This document shows, piece by piece, positions 16,023 through 24,969 of a DNA stretch of 48,404 nucleotides. Below the pieces are notes generated by a model, which saw only the letters and a program-made list of their open reading frames with translations, ran no database searches and was not told the origin of the DNA. The stretch comes from Bacteroidales bacterium. Its GTDB lineage: Bacteria > Bacteroidota > Bacteroidia > Bacteroidales > UBA932. The number at the start of each line of letters is the position of its first letter. Position 1 is the first letter of the stretch. The stretch lies in the NCBI GenBank assembly GCA_017442315.1, contig JAFRZX010000031.1, forward strand, positions 1 through 48,404, read 5' to 3'. The position numbers were made by a program, and so were the translations under genes.

Positions 16023-18173
16023 TTAGTGTGCCAGATCGTGGCACAGTGTCATTTCTTCAATAAGATGGTCAGCGTCTGCTATCTTATCTATTATGAAAAG
16101 TACATATCGGATATCAAGAGATATGTTTCTGCAGATATCAGGATCGAACACAATGTCGCTCATCGTGCCTTCCCAGACACGGTCAAAATTCAAGCCTATC
16201 AGATGTCCTTCCGCATTTATTACAGGACTTCCTGAGTTTCCTCCTGTTGTATGGTTGGTTGCTATGAAACATACGGGAATCTCTCCGGATTCATCTGCCC
16301 ATTGGCCATAGTCTTTTTCATTATAGATATCTCGCAATTTCTGAGGAATGTTGTAGTCAAATATCTCAGGATTGTCCTTTTCCATTATTCCTTTTATTGT
16401 TGATGAAGGGGTGTAATACACGCCATCAGCCGGAGAATAACCTTTAATATGGCCATAAGCGACACGCAGTGTTAGATTTGCATCCGGATAGAATTCCCGT
16501 TGAGCATATATGCAGTTGCTGCTGGAAGCAAATTCCATCTGACCTCTCATGTAATCCCTATAGGCAAGCTGCAGTTCTTGGTTGATGCGGTCATAATTTG
16601 GCTTTATATCGTTGTGATACCATTTCAGAAATTTATTGCAGAATTCAAAGGCGGGGTCTGTAAATACTTTTGCATGGTCTTCAGCTTTCAGTTCAGCAAC
16701 CTTGCCCTGGTCCGCAAATAATGTGGTGGCAAATATGTGGTCACACCATGACTGTATGCTTCCATGTTTTTCCATCATGGCTTTATGGAATCCAGCTTTG
16801 AATTCATCCGGCATGTTCCTGTCATATTCGCACATTACAGCTGTGAAGCATTCTTTGTCTATAGGAAGATGATAATCCTTGAAGAAGCTTGCAGAGATAT
16901 CAGCTGCCTTTAGGGAATCAAAATGCCATGCGGAATCCTTGTCCATTGTGTATAGGCGGGCTATCTTCAAGGCGAAGTTCGCTATTTCTATGGTCCGTGC
17001 GCTTTCCGAATAATAGTCTGCAGCAAAAACATACGGATGCTGCTCTTCATACAGTGCAGCTATTCTTTGAGTTATTCCTTCGTATTCACTGCCTTTGGCC
17101 CATGTCTCAAAGTATCTTTCGTATTCCTGCTTTTTCCTGACTGTCTTCATTTTCTTGATACCTTTCACTTCTCCCTGCCATTTCTTCCATGCATTTGCAA
17201 CTCCTGCATTCTTGGATGAATACTGAATCCTTACTTTCTGGCTAAGGTTTTGATATCTGTTCATAATCTCAAGACGCAGAGTGCGCATATGTATCTTGTG
17301 CGGATCTCCTGTTTCTTCAATATATCTTACCCCTTCGGAGTGAATGTACTCCTGAGTTCTGCCTGGAAAACCGTATATGAAAGTGAAGTCTCCTTCTTGC
17401 ACTCCTGAAGTGGAGATCTTGAAATATTTCTTTGGCCTGTACGGAACATTGTCCTTGGAATAAGCAGCCGGATTATTGTCCTTGTCAGCATAGATGCGGA
17501 ATATGGAAAAGTCACCGGTATGACGTGGCCACATCCAGTTGTCGGTATCTCCTCCGAACTTTCCGATGGATGATGGCGGTGCACCTACAAGGCGTACATC
17601 CTGATATTCGCGATATAGGAACAGGAAATACTGGTTTCCGTAATACAGTGCTTCAACAGTTGCTCTCAAACCGTTGCCTTCTGCAGTGACCTCCTTGATG
17701 AGGGCTTCGGAATTTGTCCTCACAATGCCGGCTCTTGTATCTTCGTCCATTCCGTCTTCATATCCTTTCAGGACAACAGCCGTCACATCTTCCATCCTTT
17801 CCAGAAAACTTACAGTAAGTCCCTTGTTTGGCAGTTCCTCTTCTCTGGACATTGCCCAAAAACCGTCACGCAGATAGTCATGGTCTACGCTGCTGTGCTG
17901 CTGGATCTGCGAATATCCGCAGTGATGATTCGTTATCAGCAACCCTTCGCCGGATATAAGTTCTCCGGTACAGCCTCTTCCGAAAAGTACTATGGCATCT
18001 TTAAGAGAGGCCTGGTTGATGCTGTAGATGTCTTCAGCCTCAAGTCTGAATCCTTTCAGCTTCATATCGTCAATACGCTGGGAAATCAATGATGGAAGCC
18101 ACATGCCTTCGTCTGCATGTATATTCAATCCTGTTGCAAGTGCCAGCACAAAGATTGCCAGTGTCCTTTTCAT
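16023..18173 (-). CDS. S46 family dipeptidyl-peptidase, DPP11 type
   Basis: This protein of about 716 residues (start chosen at 18173, MKRTLAIFVLALATG signal peptide) matches family S46, periplasmic serine exopeptidases that release dipeptides from peptides in asaccharolytic Bacteroidota. The catalytic His is in TNHHCGY (about 84), the Asp in the WMWPRHTGD region, and the nucleophile is S647 in GGNSGSP. An Arg at 665 in NFDRVWEG lies exactly 18 residues after the nucleophile, the same spacing as Ser655/Arg673 in Porphyromonas DPP11, where this Arg reads acidic P1 residues; DPP7 has Gly there. I therefore call Asp/Glu-specific DPP11. It lies 26 nt downstream of the glycosylase-like gene, possibly in the same transcript. 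Confidence 0.92.
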   Translation of the reverse strand: MKRTLAIFVLALATGLNIHADEGMWLPSLISQRIDDMKLKGFRLEAEDIYSINQASLKDAIVLFGRGCTGELISGEGLLITNHHCGYSQIQQHSSVDHDYLRDGFWAMSREEELPNKGLTVSFLERMEDVTAVVLKGYEDGMDEDTRAGIVRTNSEALIKEVTAEGNGLRATVEALYYGNQYFLFLYREYQDVRLVGAPPSSIGKFGGDTDNWMWPRHTGDFSIFRIYADKDNNPAAYSKDNVPYRPKKYFKISTSGVQEGDFTFIYGFPGRTQEYIHSEGVRYIEETGDPHKIHMRTLRLEIMNRYQNLSQKVRIQYSSKNAGVANAWKKWQGEVKGIKKMKTVRKKQEYERYFETWAKGSEYEGITQRIAALYEEQHPYVFAADYYSESARTIEIANFALKIARLYTMDKDSAWHFDSLKAADISASFFKDYHLPIDKECFTAVMCEYDRNMPDEFKAGFHKAMMEKHGSIQSWCDHIFATTLFADQGKVAELKAEDHAKVFTDPAFEFCNKFLKWYHNDIKPNYDRINQELQLAYRDYMRGQMEFASSSNCIYAQREFYPDANLTLRVAYGHIKGYSPADGVYYTPSSTIKGIMEKDNPEIFDYNIPQKLRDIYNEKDYGQWADESGEIPVCFIATNHTTGGNSGSPVINAEGHLIGLNFDRVWEGTMSDIVFDPDICRNISLDIRYVLFIIDKIADADHLIEEMTLCHDLAH

Positions 18174-18199
18174 AATATCAGATATTTTCATGTTCCGTT

Positions 18200-18808
18200 T
18201 TATAATATACTTTCTTTTTCAAACATTATCCTGTAGCATTCGGTTTTTTTTTCCATATTCAGTGGGTAAGCTCTTGATGAAGATGGCATTCTCCAGAAGT
18301 TTATTTCTCTGTCTTTTATCATGAATATGCTCATGCCTCCTACAGGCGGTTCTTTGCAGCCGAACATTTTTACAACGACATCAGTAGCTTTCTGTCCGGT
18401 AGTAACAACAGTTCTGCACAAGGGTATCTGTTCAAGAATCGACTGTATGTCAGAAGGGGTGACTATCTCCAGAAATTTGTCGGATGCATTATCTTTCAGC
18501 CTGCGTATCTGCGTGGCTGTATCGTATAATGCTATCCCTTTGTCATTGCAGAATTCAATTATCTTCTCTTTATCGAATTTCTTTGATCTGCCCCCGGCTG
18601 TTATGAAATGATTTCTGTCTTTATAGAAGATGGTGCCCATAATACGCCACATGTCGTTTATGAAATTGGGATAAAAGAATTCCATTGACCATCTGTCATG
18701 CTTGGGAGGAAAGCTACCCAGCATGAGAATTCTGGCATTCTGGGGGAGAAACGGCTCAAGAGGATGTTTCTCCAAAGCATATGCTGTATTTGTGGAAGTA
18801 TCGGTCAT
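18200..18808 (-). CDS. Uracil-DNA glycosylase-superfamily protein
   Basis: This 202-residue cytoplasmic protein matches the Bacteroidota/Firmicutes branch of the uracil-DNA glycosylase superfamily related to mismatch-specific Mug. It has ILMLGSFPPKHDRW (about 27-40, the water-activating GxxP-type loop), FFYPNFINDMWRIMG (about 44-58, DNA-lesion pocket), VVTTGQKA, and a C-terminal MPSSSRAYPL segment equivalent to the minor-groove loop. It would excise damaged or mismatched bases, but its substrate is untested. It overlaps the histidine kinase gene by ATGA, so it is translationally coupled to a two-component system, which is unusual. Confidence 0.8.
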   Translation of the reverse strand: MTDTSTNTAYALEKHPLEPFLPQNARILMLGSFPPKHDRWSMEFFYPNFINDMWRIMGTIFYKDRNHFITAGGRSKKFDKEKIIEFCNDKGIALYDTATQIRRLKDNASDKFLEIVTPSDIQSILEQIPLCRTVVTTGQKATDVVVKMFGCKEPPVGGMSIFMIKDREINFWRMPSSSRAYPLNMEKKTECYRIMFEKESIL

Positions 18809-20046
18809 TTAAATATCAGAGAAAAAACTGTTCGTTCAGGATTGCTGCTTACAAGGCGTATGGAACCGTTATGTAGTCTCATTATCTGACGTGACAGGCT
18901 CAGCCCTATTCCTGTACCATCCTGTTTGGTAGTGTAGAAAGGTACGAATATTTCAGCCTGACTTTCCTTGCTGATAGGCTTTCCGTTATTCGATACATTG
19001 ATTATTACATATTCTCCATTGTCTATCTCAGCTTCTATGCTTATATCGGAGGCTTCTGCCTGACATGCATTTTTGATCAGGTTGATCATGATCTGTGATA
19101 TCTGGTTTTCGTCAGCATACAGAAGAATGTCTTCTGTCTTTTCTTTATATGTACATCTGACACCGTTTGAAGCGGTCTGCTGGCTTGTCAACTGTAGCAC
19201 ATGCTCAATCAGATGTCTTACGAAGAAAGCCTTTTTCATAGGTTTTGCAATCCTTGTCAGGTTCCTGTATGTGTCTACAAACTTTATCAGACCTCTGGCA
19301 GAATGAGAAATGGTATCCAGGCCTGCTGCTATGTCTGGTGCAGACTCATCGTCTGTCAGCGTTCCTTCTGCTTTTGCAGACAGGTATCCGGACAATGTGT
19401 CGCTCAGTGAGGCTATCGGTGTTACTGTATTCATTATTTCATGGGTCAGTACACGTATGAGCTTTGACCAGGATTCCTGCTCGTTTTCGTCAATCTGGCT
19501 GCTGATGTCATTGAATGCTGCAATCTTTACGGATTTTCCTCCTATTCTGGCTTGAGATGCAGTCAGCGATATTGTGATCTGTCCTCTTTCATTATACCAG
19601 CTTGCTTTTGTGTCTTCTGATTCTGATACGTTGGAAAATGCTTTGTATAAGTCTTCACTTATTGTCCGCAGTTGACGTATATGTCCGAAGGTGGCCATGC
19701 CCAATATGCTCAGGGATGTAGCATTGCAATAGTTTACCCCACCTTTGGAATCAATTACCACGACCCCTGTCTGGACATGGTCAAGCATGCTTCCATAGTA
19801 TCTTTCCTGCTCTATTATCTCATGACGTTCCTTGTCGAAGATGTTTTTCAGACGGTTGAGTGTCATGTTCATCCTGCGTCCGAATACCCTTTTTTCATCA
19901 AATCTGAAATTCAGTTCCTTGTCTTCAAGGGCATCAAGCATATAAGTCATTTTTTTTCTTATACGCCGGTTTGTCAGCAGGACTGATATGACAGCAGTCA
20001 GAATGACTGCAGCGGATATAATGTATATTAGCTGAAATGTTGTCAT
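18805..20046 (-). CDS. Membrane sensor histidine kinase (NtrY-like)
   Basis: This 413-residue kinase has a single N-terminal membrane helix (about 5-25), a HAMP-like linker, a PAS domain (about 82-180), and a phosphoacceptor helix with H202 in RVLTHEIMNTVTP. The HATPase domain shows the N box LINLIKNACQA, GTGIGLSLSRQIM and a final beta strand. Almost no periplasmic loop is present, so the signal is probably read in the membrane or by the PAS domain. The gene lies 28 nt downstream of the sigma-54 response regulator and is clearly its partner. Phosphotransfer would activate that regulator. Confidence 0.92.
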   Translation of the reverse strand: MTTFQLIYIISAAVILTAVISVLLTNRRIRKKMTYMLDALEDKELNFRFDEKRVFGRRMNMTLNRLKNIFDKERHEIIEQERYYGSMLDHVQTGVVVIDSKGGVNYCNATSLSILGMATFGHIRQLRTISEDLYKAFSNVSESEDTKASWYNERGQITISLTASQARIGGKSVKIAAFNDISSQIDENEQESWSKLIRVLTHEIMNTVTPIASLSDTLSGYLSAKAEGTLTDDESAPDIAAGLDTISHSARGLIKFVDTYRNLTRIAKPMKKAFFVRHLIEHVLQLTSQQTASNGVRCTYKEKTEDILLYADENQISQIMINLIKNACQAEASDISIEAEIDNGEYVIINVSNNGKPISKESQAEIFVPFYTTKQDGTGIGLSLSRQIMRLHNGSIRLVSSNPERTVFSLIFK

Positions 20047-20074
20047 TAGGAGTGCCGGAGGTCTTCTGTCTTTT

Positions 20075-21430
20075 TCAGATGTTGTACTTCTTCAGTTTGG
20101 CGTATAAAGTAGGACGGCTTATGTCCAGAGACTTGGCTACCATGGAAAGATTGCCTGAAAATCTGTTCATGGCAGCTCTTATGGCTCTTTCTTCGGCCAT
20201 CTCAAGCGTCTCTTCACCGGATGACGATATATCTTCATGCAATGATTGCCCTATGTTGAGCATGATGTCTTCTCCGGTAAGTTCATTTCCTTCAGAAAGA
20301 ATGACGGCCTTCTCTATGCAGTTCTGAAGCTCTCTTATATTTCCATTCCACCTGTGTGTCTTGAGTTTTTCTTTTGCCGAATCATCCAGTCCTTTCACAT
20401 CACGATGATATCGTGCGGCATATTTCTCTGCAAACATTTCTGCCAGAGGGACGATTTCATCCTGTCTTTCCCTTAAGGCAGGGAGGTGTATGTGCATTGT
20501 GTTTATTCTGTAGTACAGGTCTTCTCTGAATTCACCGGACCTTACCATACTTTCCAGATCCTTGTTTGTAGCACATATGAGCCTTATATCAATCGGAACC
20601 GATCTTGTGTCACCGACTTTGGTTACAGCTCTGTTCTGCAGCACTCTCAGCAGTTTTGCCTGAAGGTGAAGCGGTATGTTGCCGATTTCGTCAAGAAAAA
20701 GCGTACCGCCGTTTGCCTGTTCAAATTTGCCGGTATGATCCATATGTGCGTCTGTAAATGCTCCCTTGACATGTCCGAACAGTTCACTCTCGAATAATGT
20801 TTCTGTCAGTGCACCGGCATCCACGCATACCATAGGCTTTTGTGAGCGAGCCGACATACGATGTATTTCTCCGGCGAGAATGTCTTTACCTGTTCCGTTC
20901 TCTCCAGTTATGAGTATGGTCGCATCAGTTGGTGCAGTCTTGTCTAAAGTTTTGCGTATCAGGTTCATGGCACGTCCGTTGCCCCACATCATCTTCACAG
21001 GTGTCGAAGGAACAGATGTTCCAGATGCTTTAAGTTGCTTTGAACGATGTTCATATGCGGCTTTGAGGGTGTCCAGAAGCTTATCGTTCTCCCACGGCTT
21101 GACAATGAAATCGAAGGCACCTCTTTTCATGCCTTCTACAGCAAGACTTATATCTGCGTAGGCTGTAAACAGGACAACTTCGACTTCAGGACATCGTTTC
21201 TTGATTTCGGAGAGCCAGTAAAGCCCCTCGTTTCCTGTGTTTATATCGGTATGGAAATTCATGTCCAGCAGGACTACGTCAGGCATAAAGTCTGCAAGCC
21301 TGCTGATAAGCTCTTTTGGTGAGGGAATCAGCTCGACTTGATTGAACGTCATGGGCAGCAGCATCTTCAGTGCGGCTCTTATTCCGTTATTGTCATCTAC
21401 TACAAGTATCTTTGCTTTGCACTTTGCCAT
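20075..21430 (-). CDS. Sigma-54-dependent response regulator (NtrC family)
   Basis: This 451-residue three-domain regulator has a receiver domain with phospho-Asp D56 (VVLLDMNF) and a KPW switch Lys at 111. The AAA+ domain shows Walker A GENGTGKD (176-183), GAFTDA (223-228, the sigma-54 contact loop), Walker B GGTLFLDEIGN and the arginine-finger region. A Fis-type helix-turn-helix lies at the C-terminus (AIRAAMNRFSGNLSMVAKSL region, SRPTLYAKLKKY). When phosphorylated it should bind enhancer sites and drive RpoN promoters. Two promoter regions of the required architecture occur 11.6 and 17.4 kb away, before the ABC ATPase and tolC genes. It heads an operon with the kinase. Confidence 0.95.
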   Translation of the reverse strand: MAKCKAKILVVDDNNGIRAALKMLLPMTFNQVELIPSPKELISRLADFMPDVVLLDMNFHTDINTGNEGLYWLSEIKKRCPEVEVVLFTAYADISLAVEGMKRGAFDFIVKPWENDKLLDTLKAAYEHRSKQLKASGTSVPSTPVKMMWGNGRAMNLIRKTLDKTAPTDATILITGENGTGKDILAGEIHRMSARSQKPMVCVDAGALTETLFESELFGHVKGAFTDAHMDHTGKFEQANGGTLFLDEIGNIPLHLQAKLLRVLQNRAVTKVGDTRSVPIDIRLICATNKDLESMVRSGEFREDLYYRINTMHIHLPALRERQDEIVPLAEMFAEKYAARYHRDVKGLDDSAKEKLKTHRWNGNIRELQNCIEKAVILSEGNELTGEDIMLNIGQSLHEDISSSGEETLEMAEERAIRAAMNRFSGNLSMVAKSLDISRPTLYAKLKKYNI

Positions 21431-21507
21431 TTCTCAGACCAGTATGAATTTTTGAGAAATCATTATACAGCCTCTTATAATAACCTCTCGATAAGATTTT
21501 CCGAAAA

Positions 21508-22545
21508 TCAGTCAAATATAGTTAAAAATAAGTCGTTGGCCAAAATGAAGTGTGTTGTCCATGCACAAAGAGCAATGATGGAGATGAGCCATAGTATGAA
21601 AAGTATCAGTCCTGGCCTGCCCTTATGTGGTTTCATCTTGAACAGGAGCATTATTCCATTGTAGATGCCCCAAACCCCGATTATACCTGCTATTACTAGT
21701 ATGAACTGCCAGAATGCCGGTTCCATGATGATTGTTTCAACCGCCTTCAAGGATAGTATTTCGTCAGCCATTCCATATACGCGCACTATACCTTTTCCGA
21801 GCAGTTCTGGCATTGAAGGTATGAATACGCACCCTATCATGACACTTATTCCGCCGATAAGCAGAATGCTTCCAATCAGGATGCTTCCTATGCTTGCTAA
21901 AGTCCTGACAGCTGGTGCTTGGGCTGCATCGTTCAGTTCTTTTTTCAGATTAAGACCTTTTGAACCGAATTCCTTCAAGTCCATTGGCTTGCCCTTCATC
22001 GAACATTTTTCTTCCACTGTTCTGGCAGCCGGCATTGCTATCCACATGCAGATATAGGCCAGCGCAGCGATAAGAAACAGCGCATCGTCCGCTTCAAATA
22101 ATCCTATGATGAAGACAGCCATAAATATGAGCCTGAATATAACCTTGTCGATATTGAAATATGTCCCAAGACCGGCACATACACCGCCTAGTACCCTTTC
22201 GTCAATGTTCCTGAAAAGTTTTCTGTTCTGTCTGTATTCTTTATTACTGTCTTCAGAAACTACAGAATCTTCATTCTTTGGGTCTTCCTCAGCCAGTTCG
22301 CTGGGTAGACCTATTCTTTCTATGATTTCTTTTATTGTCGAAATGTTAACTGTCATCCCTTTGGGACATTTTTCGGCAAGAAGTTCAGCTATCCTTTCCT
22401 CAATATCGGCGACGATTTCATCTCCGCTGGGATTGGAACTGAAGCTGTTGCGGACTTCATTGAGGTATTTCCCCAATTCGTAGTATGCATCCGATTCGAT
22501 GATGAACGGATAGCCGGCAATGCTAATGTTTTCAGTAGTCTTCAT
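21508..22545 (-). CDS. PspC-domain membrane protein (long form)
   Basis: This protein has about 345 residues. The frame has further Met codons at 22557 and 22554, but 22545 (MKTTENISIAGYPF) aligns with the start of the short paralogue at 23495. Residues 1-85 form a soluble N-terminal domain (FIIESDAYYELGKYLNEVRNSF with a DIEERIAELL helix) shared by the two. The PspC domain follows (RKLFRNIDERVLGGVCAGLGTYFNID, then two hydrophobic helices), and at least three more helices fill the C-terminal half. PspC domains occur in envelope-stress systems. It overlaps the PadR stop region, so it is coupled to that regulator. Confidence 0.85.
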   Translation of the reverse strand: MKTTENISIAGYPFIIESDAYYELGKYLNEVRNSFSSNPSGDEIVADIEERIAELLAEKCPKGMTVNISTIKEIIERIGLPSELAEEDPKNEDSVVSEDSNKEYRQNRKLFRNIDERVLGGVCAGLGTYFNIDKVIFRLIFMAVFIIGLFEADDALFLIAALAYICMWIAMPAARTVEEKCSMKGKPMDLKEFGSKGLNLKKELNDAAQAPAVRTLASIGSILIGSILLIGGISVMIGCVFIPSMPELLGKGIVRVYGMADEILSLKAVETIIMEPAFWQFILVIAGIIGVWGIYNGIMLLFKMKPHKGRPGLILFILWLISIIALCAWTTHFILANDLFLTIFD

Positions 22546-22553
22546 TCTTATCA

Positions 22554-22892
22554 TCATTTCAGGCCTTTTCTGATGGAACTGATTCCTTCCGACAGTTCAT
22601 CCCATGCAGCGTCCAGACCTTTTAGTTGTTGTTTTCCTGTTTCTGTGATTTTGTAGTATTTGCGTGGAGGACCTTGGGGGGATTCTTCCCATCTGTATGT
22701 AAGTAGTCCAAGTTTCTTCAATCTTATCAGCAGGGGATAGACGGTTCCTTCAGCAACTATGATATTCACATTCTTGAGCTTCTGGATAATAGAAGATGCA
22801 TATTCGTCAGATGAGGCAAGAATAAGCAGAATGCTGTATTCCAGCACTCCACGTCTCATTTGTGTCCTGTTGTTCTCTATGATGCTTTCCAT
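22554..22892 (-). CDS. PadR-family transcriptional regulator
   Basis: This 112-residue winged-helix protein of the PadR family contains RGVLEYSILLILASSDEYASSIIQKL, AEGTVYPLLIRLKKLGLLTY (recognition helix) and the wing PPRKYYKITETGKQQL. A C-terminal helix serves for dimerisation. PadR proteins usually repress neighbouring membrane-protein or efflux genes and release DNA when bound by small ligands. It sits between two PspC genes (33 nt after the short one, overlapping the long one), so it most likely controls this three-gene operon and possibly the ABC cluster upstream. Confidence 0.93.
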   Translation of the reverse strand: MESIIENNRTQMRRGVLEYSILLILASSDEYASSIIQKLKNVNIIVAEGTVYPLLIRLKKLGLLTYRWEESPQGPPRKYYKITETGKQQLKGLDAAWDELSEGISSIRKGLK

Positions 22893-22925
22893 TAAGAAAT
22901 TTTTAAACAGCTTCTAAGAAATATA

Positions 22926-23495
22926 TCAGTTTGCTTCAGTAAATCTCTTTATATTCTCTGCTGTAACCGGAATACCTCTCATTTCGCATTTTTCAGCTGC
23001 AGTCCTGGCCTCAGGAGCTGCAATCCAGATCACTACATATACCCAGAAGCCGGCTGATCCGCAGATGAGTGCTATAAGAAACAGTATTCTGATCACTGTG
23101 ACATCCACACCCAGGAAAAGGGCAAGACCAGAACAGACTCCTGCAATCTTCTGACCGTCATGGTCTCTGTATAGCTTTCTTACCGGATTGTTTGGTATTG
23201 GTCCATCAGTCTGACTGTAAGCAGGACCGTTGCCTGATGCATTTATGCTTTCCGGATATCCGAGTTGTCCGGTTACATACTGAACCATATTCTTATCAAC
23301 AACTTCCCTTCCGGCAAGCCTGTCTTTTAGCAAATCCGCTATTCTTCCTTCCGTTTCATCCATGATTTCATTGCTTGTGCTTGAGTCGTCCAGGGCAGAT
23401 CTGAATCTGTCAAGATAAGAACTGAGTTCGTTATATGCGTCTTCATCTATTATGAAGCTGCATCCCCCAATTGCTACGTTGATTGTCTTTTTCAT
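22926..23495 (-). CDS. PspC-domain membrane protein (short form)
   Basis: This 189-residue protein is paralogous to the one at 21508-22545. It has an N-terminal domain (INVAIGGCSFIIDEDAYNEL, DETEGRIADLL) followed by a PspC domain (RKLYRDHDGQKIAGVCSGLALFLGVD) with two membrane helices, and ends with APEARTAAEKCEMRGIP, a sequence also present mid-protein in the long form. It ends where the long form continues with extra helices. It is the first gene of the PspC-PadR-PspC operon. A possible -7 box (TATCTTTG on the minus strand, 23610-23617) lies far upstream. Confidence 0.85.
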   Translation of the reverse strand: MKKTINVAIGGCSFIIDEDAYNELSSYLDRFRSALDDSSTSNEIMDETEGRIADLLKDRLAGREVVDKNMVQYVTGQLGYPESINASGNGPAYSQTDGPIPNNPVRKLYRDHDGQKIAGVCSGLALFLGVDVTVIRILFLIALICGSAGFWVYVVIWIAAPEARTAAEKCEMRGIPVTAENIKRFTEAN

Positions 23496-23622
23496 ACTAT
23501 TAGGAAACAGTTTGATTATTTCTACTTATTATAATTATTGTTGAAACAGCTTGTTTCTCATGTCCGTTCTGATCTTGTCCGGATTTCAGAATCTGTTCCA
23601 TTTGTAATGCAAAGATATATAA

Positions 23623-23659
23623 AAAATCAAATACCTTGCAACACAAGGTATTTGATTTT
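23623..23659 (-). terminator. Strong terminator after the ABC permease cluster
   Basis: A perfect 16-bp stem pairs 23623-23638 with 23644-23659 around a 5-nt loop. On the minus strand it is followed by a run of six T, ending the permease transcript after the gene at 23705. The plus strand is similar, so it may act both ways. Confidence 0.88.
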
Positions 23660-23704
23660 CTGAAAATAGTGCCATATTCACCTGGAATGACCGAATTAAG
23701 GCAT

Positions 23705-24901
23705 CTACTCCTTCTTCAGCGCCTCAGAAGGATTTGTTTGCATCATACGGACGCCCTGCACAAGTACAGAAAGTATGACTATGGTCAATACTATTGCAAG
23801 GGCAGCCAAATAAATGACAGAGGAGTTATCTGTCCTGATCACATATCCTTCGAGCCAATGGCTGATGACAGTATAGGCAGCCGGTATTGCAACAAGTGCT
23901 GACACGACGACAGGGAGTGTGAAATCAAATGTCATCTGTCTGACCATCTCACCTTTAGAACAACCGAAGACATTACGTACTGCATTATCCTTTTCACTAG
24001 TCTTTGCATAATAACTGCTCAGACCTATGATAGTCATTATCGTCATCAAGAGACATATTATCGAAAATCCGCTCAGAAGCTTGAGTATATTCTGCTCTTC
24101 CTGAATTTCCTCTCGAAGTGATTCTTCCAACGTCTTTATATAAACAATATCTCCATTATAGCCTTTTGAATCATAGAACTCCCTGATATATTTCTTGACC
24201 TGATTCGTATTTTCGTCGGTCTTGATGCAGATCTGCCTTCCGGTAGTAGCAGAGAAGTCGTTAAAAATGCTGATACCCATAAAGTCTCCGGATGTATCAT
24301 CTATAATTGATCCCAATCTGAGGTCAGCCACTGTTCCACAAATAGGGGTGTCTACCCATTGATAATTGATCATATCCCCACTCCTAAATTCAGTGATGGC
24401 GTCATAAGTACTTTTACATAGATACAGGTTTTCTGAATTAATAGCAGTAGAAAAGTCCTCAAGGAATTGTATTCCTAAGATGTCGAAATACTCACGATCT
24501 CCCTCAATTACTCTTATCCTTCCTGTTTGTCCGTTCTTGCTTGCTATTACAGAATATCCTGCTCCGTCAGGAGGGGTAACATACGATCCTATCTTGCTGA
24601 TATAAGCTTGCGCCTTAAGTTCGTCGTAGTAGCGGTGATTATCCTTGTCCAGGAAAGTGACGAGGATAATTCCCTCAGTCTCATAGCCCAATGGCTGATT
24701 CAGCAGATATCTGGTCTGACGGGTAATGCCGAAGAGGATCGATAATGCTCCGATGCTCAAAAGTCCGGCAATGCTGATGAATATCTTTCCAAAGATTTTC
24801 TTGTCTCTATACCTTGCTTCACCCTTGATGATGTTGATTGCACTATATGACGAAAGAATGATTGAAGGTACAGCGCTGGACAAACTTACCATCACAAGCA
24901 A
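23705..24901 (-). pseudogene. C-terminal part of a frameshift-split FtsX/MacB-type ABC permease
   Basis: This frame encodes the second half of an FtsX-like permease: a membrane helix, the large periplasmic region, then three C-terminal helices and the family ending (NPSEALKKE). It has no proper start: the first start-like codon is a TTG at 24901. The same frame stays open upstream and reads KPVGQVLRADIQPFAHLNEYL from about 24979, continuing the protein encoded in the other frame at 24970-26085. Adding one A to the four-A run at 24978-24981 (minus strand) would join them into a protein of about 790 residues, like the paralogues of 777, 778 and 806. Either a real inactivating deletion or a sequencing error. 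Confidence 0.85.
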
Positions 24902-24969
24902 GATTCCGCCAAGAACAAGGTATTCATTCAGATGAGCAAACGGCTGAATGTCGGCTCTCAGTACCTGAC

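Noticed and set aside
16027-16045. Hairpin TGTGCCA-GATCG-TGGCACA as a sigma-54 site or terminator
   Set aside because: It lies inside the end of the S46 peptidase coding region, has no T run, and no gene follows at the distance a promoter would need.
23664-23675. Another TGGCAC on the minus strand near 23670
   Set aside because: It has no -12 element and no enhancer array at 50 nt, and lies more than 170 nt from the next start codon.
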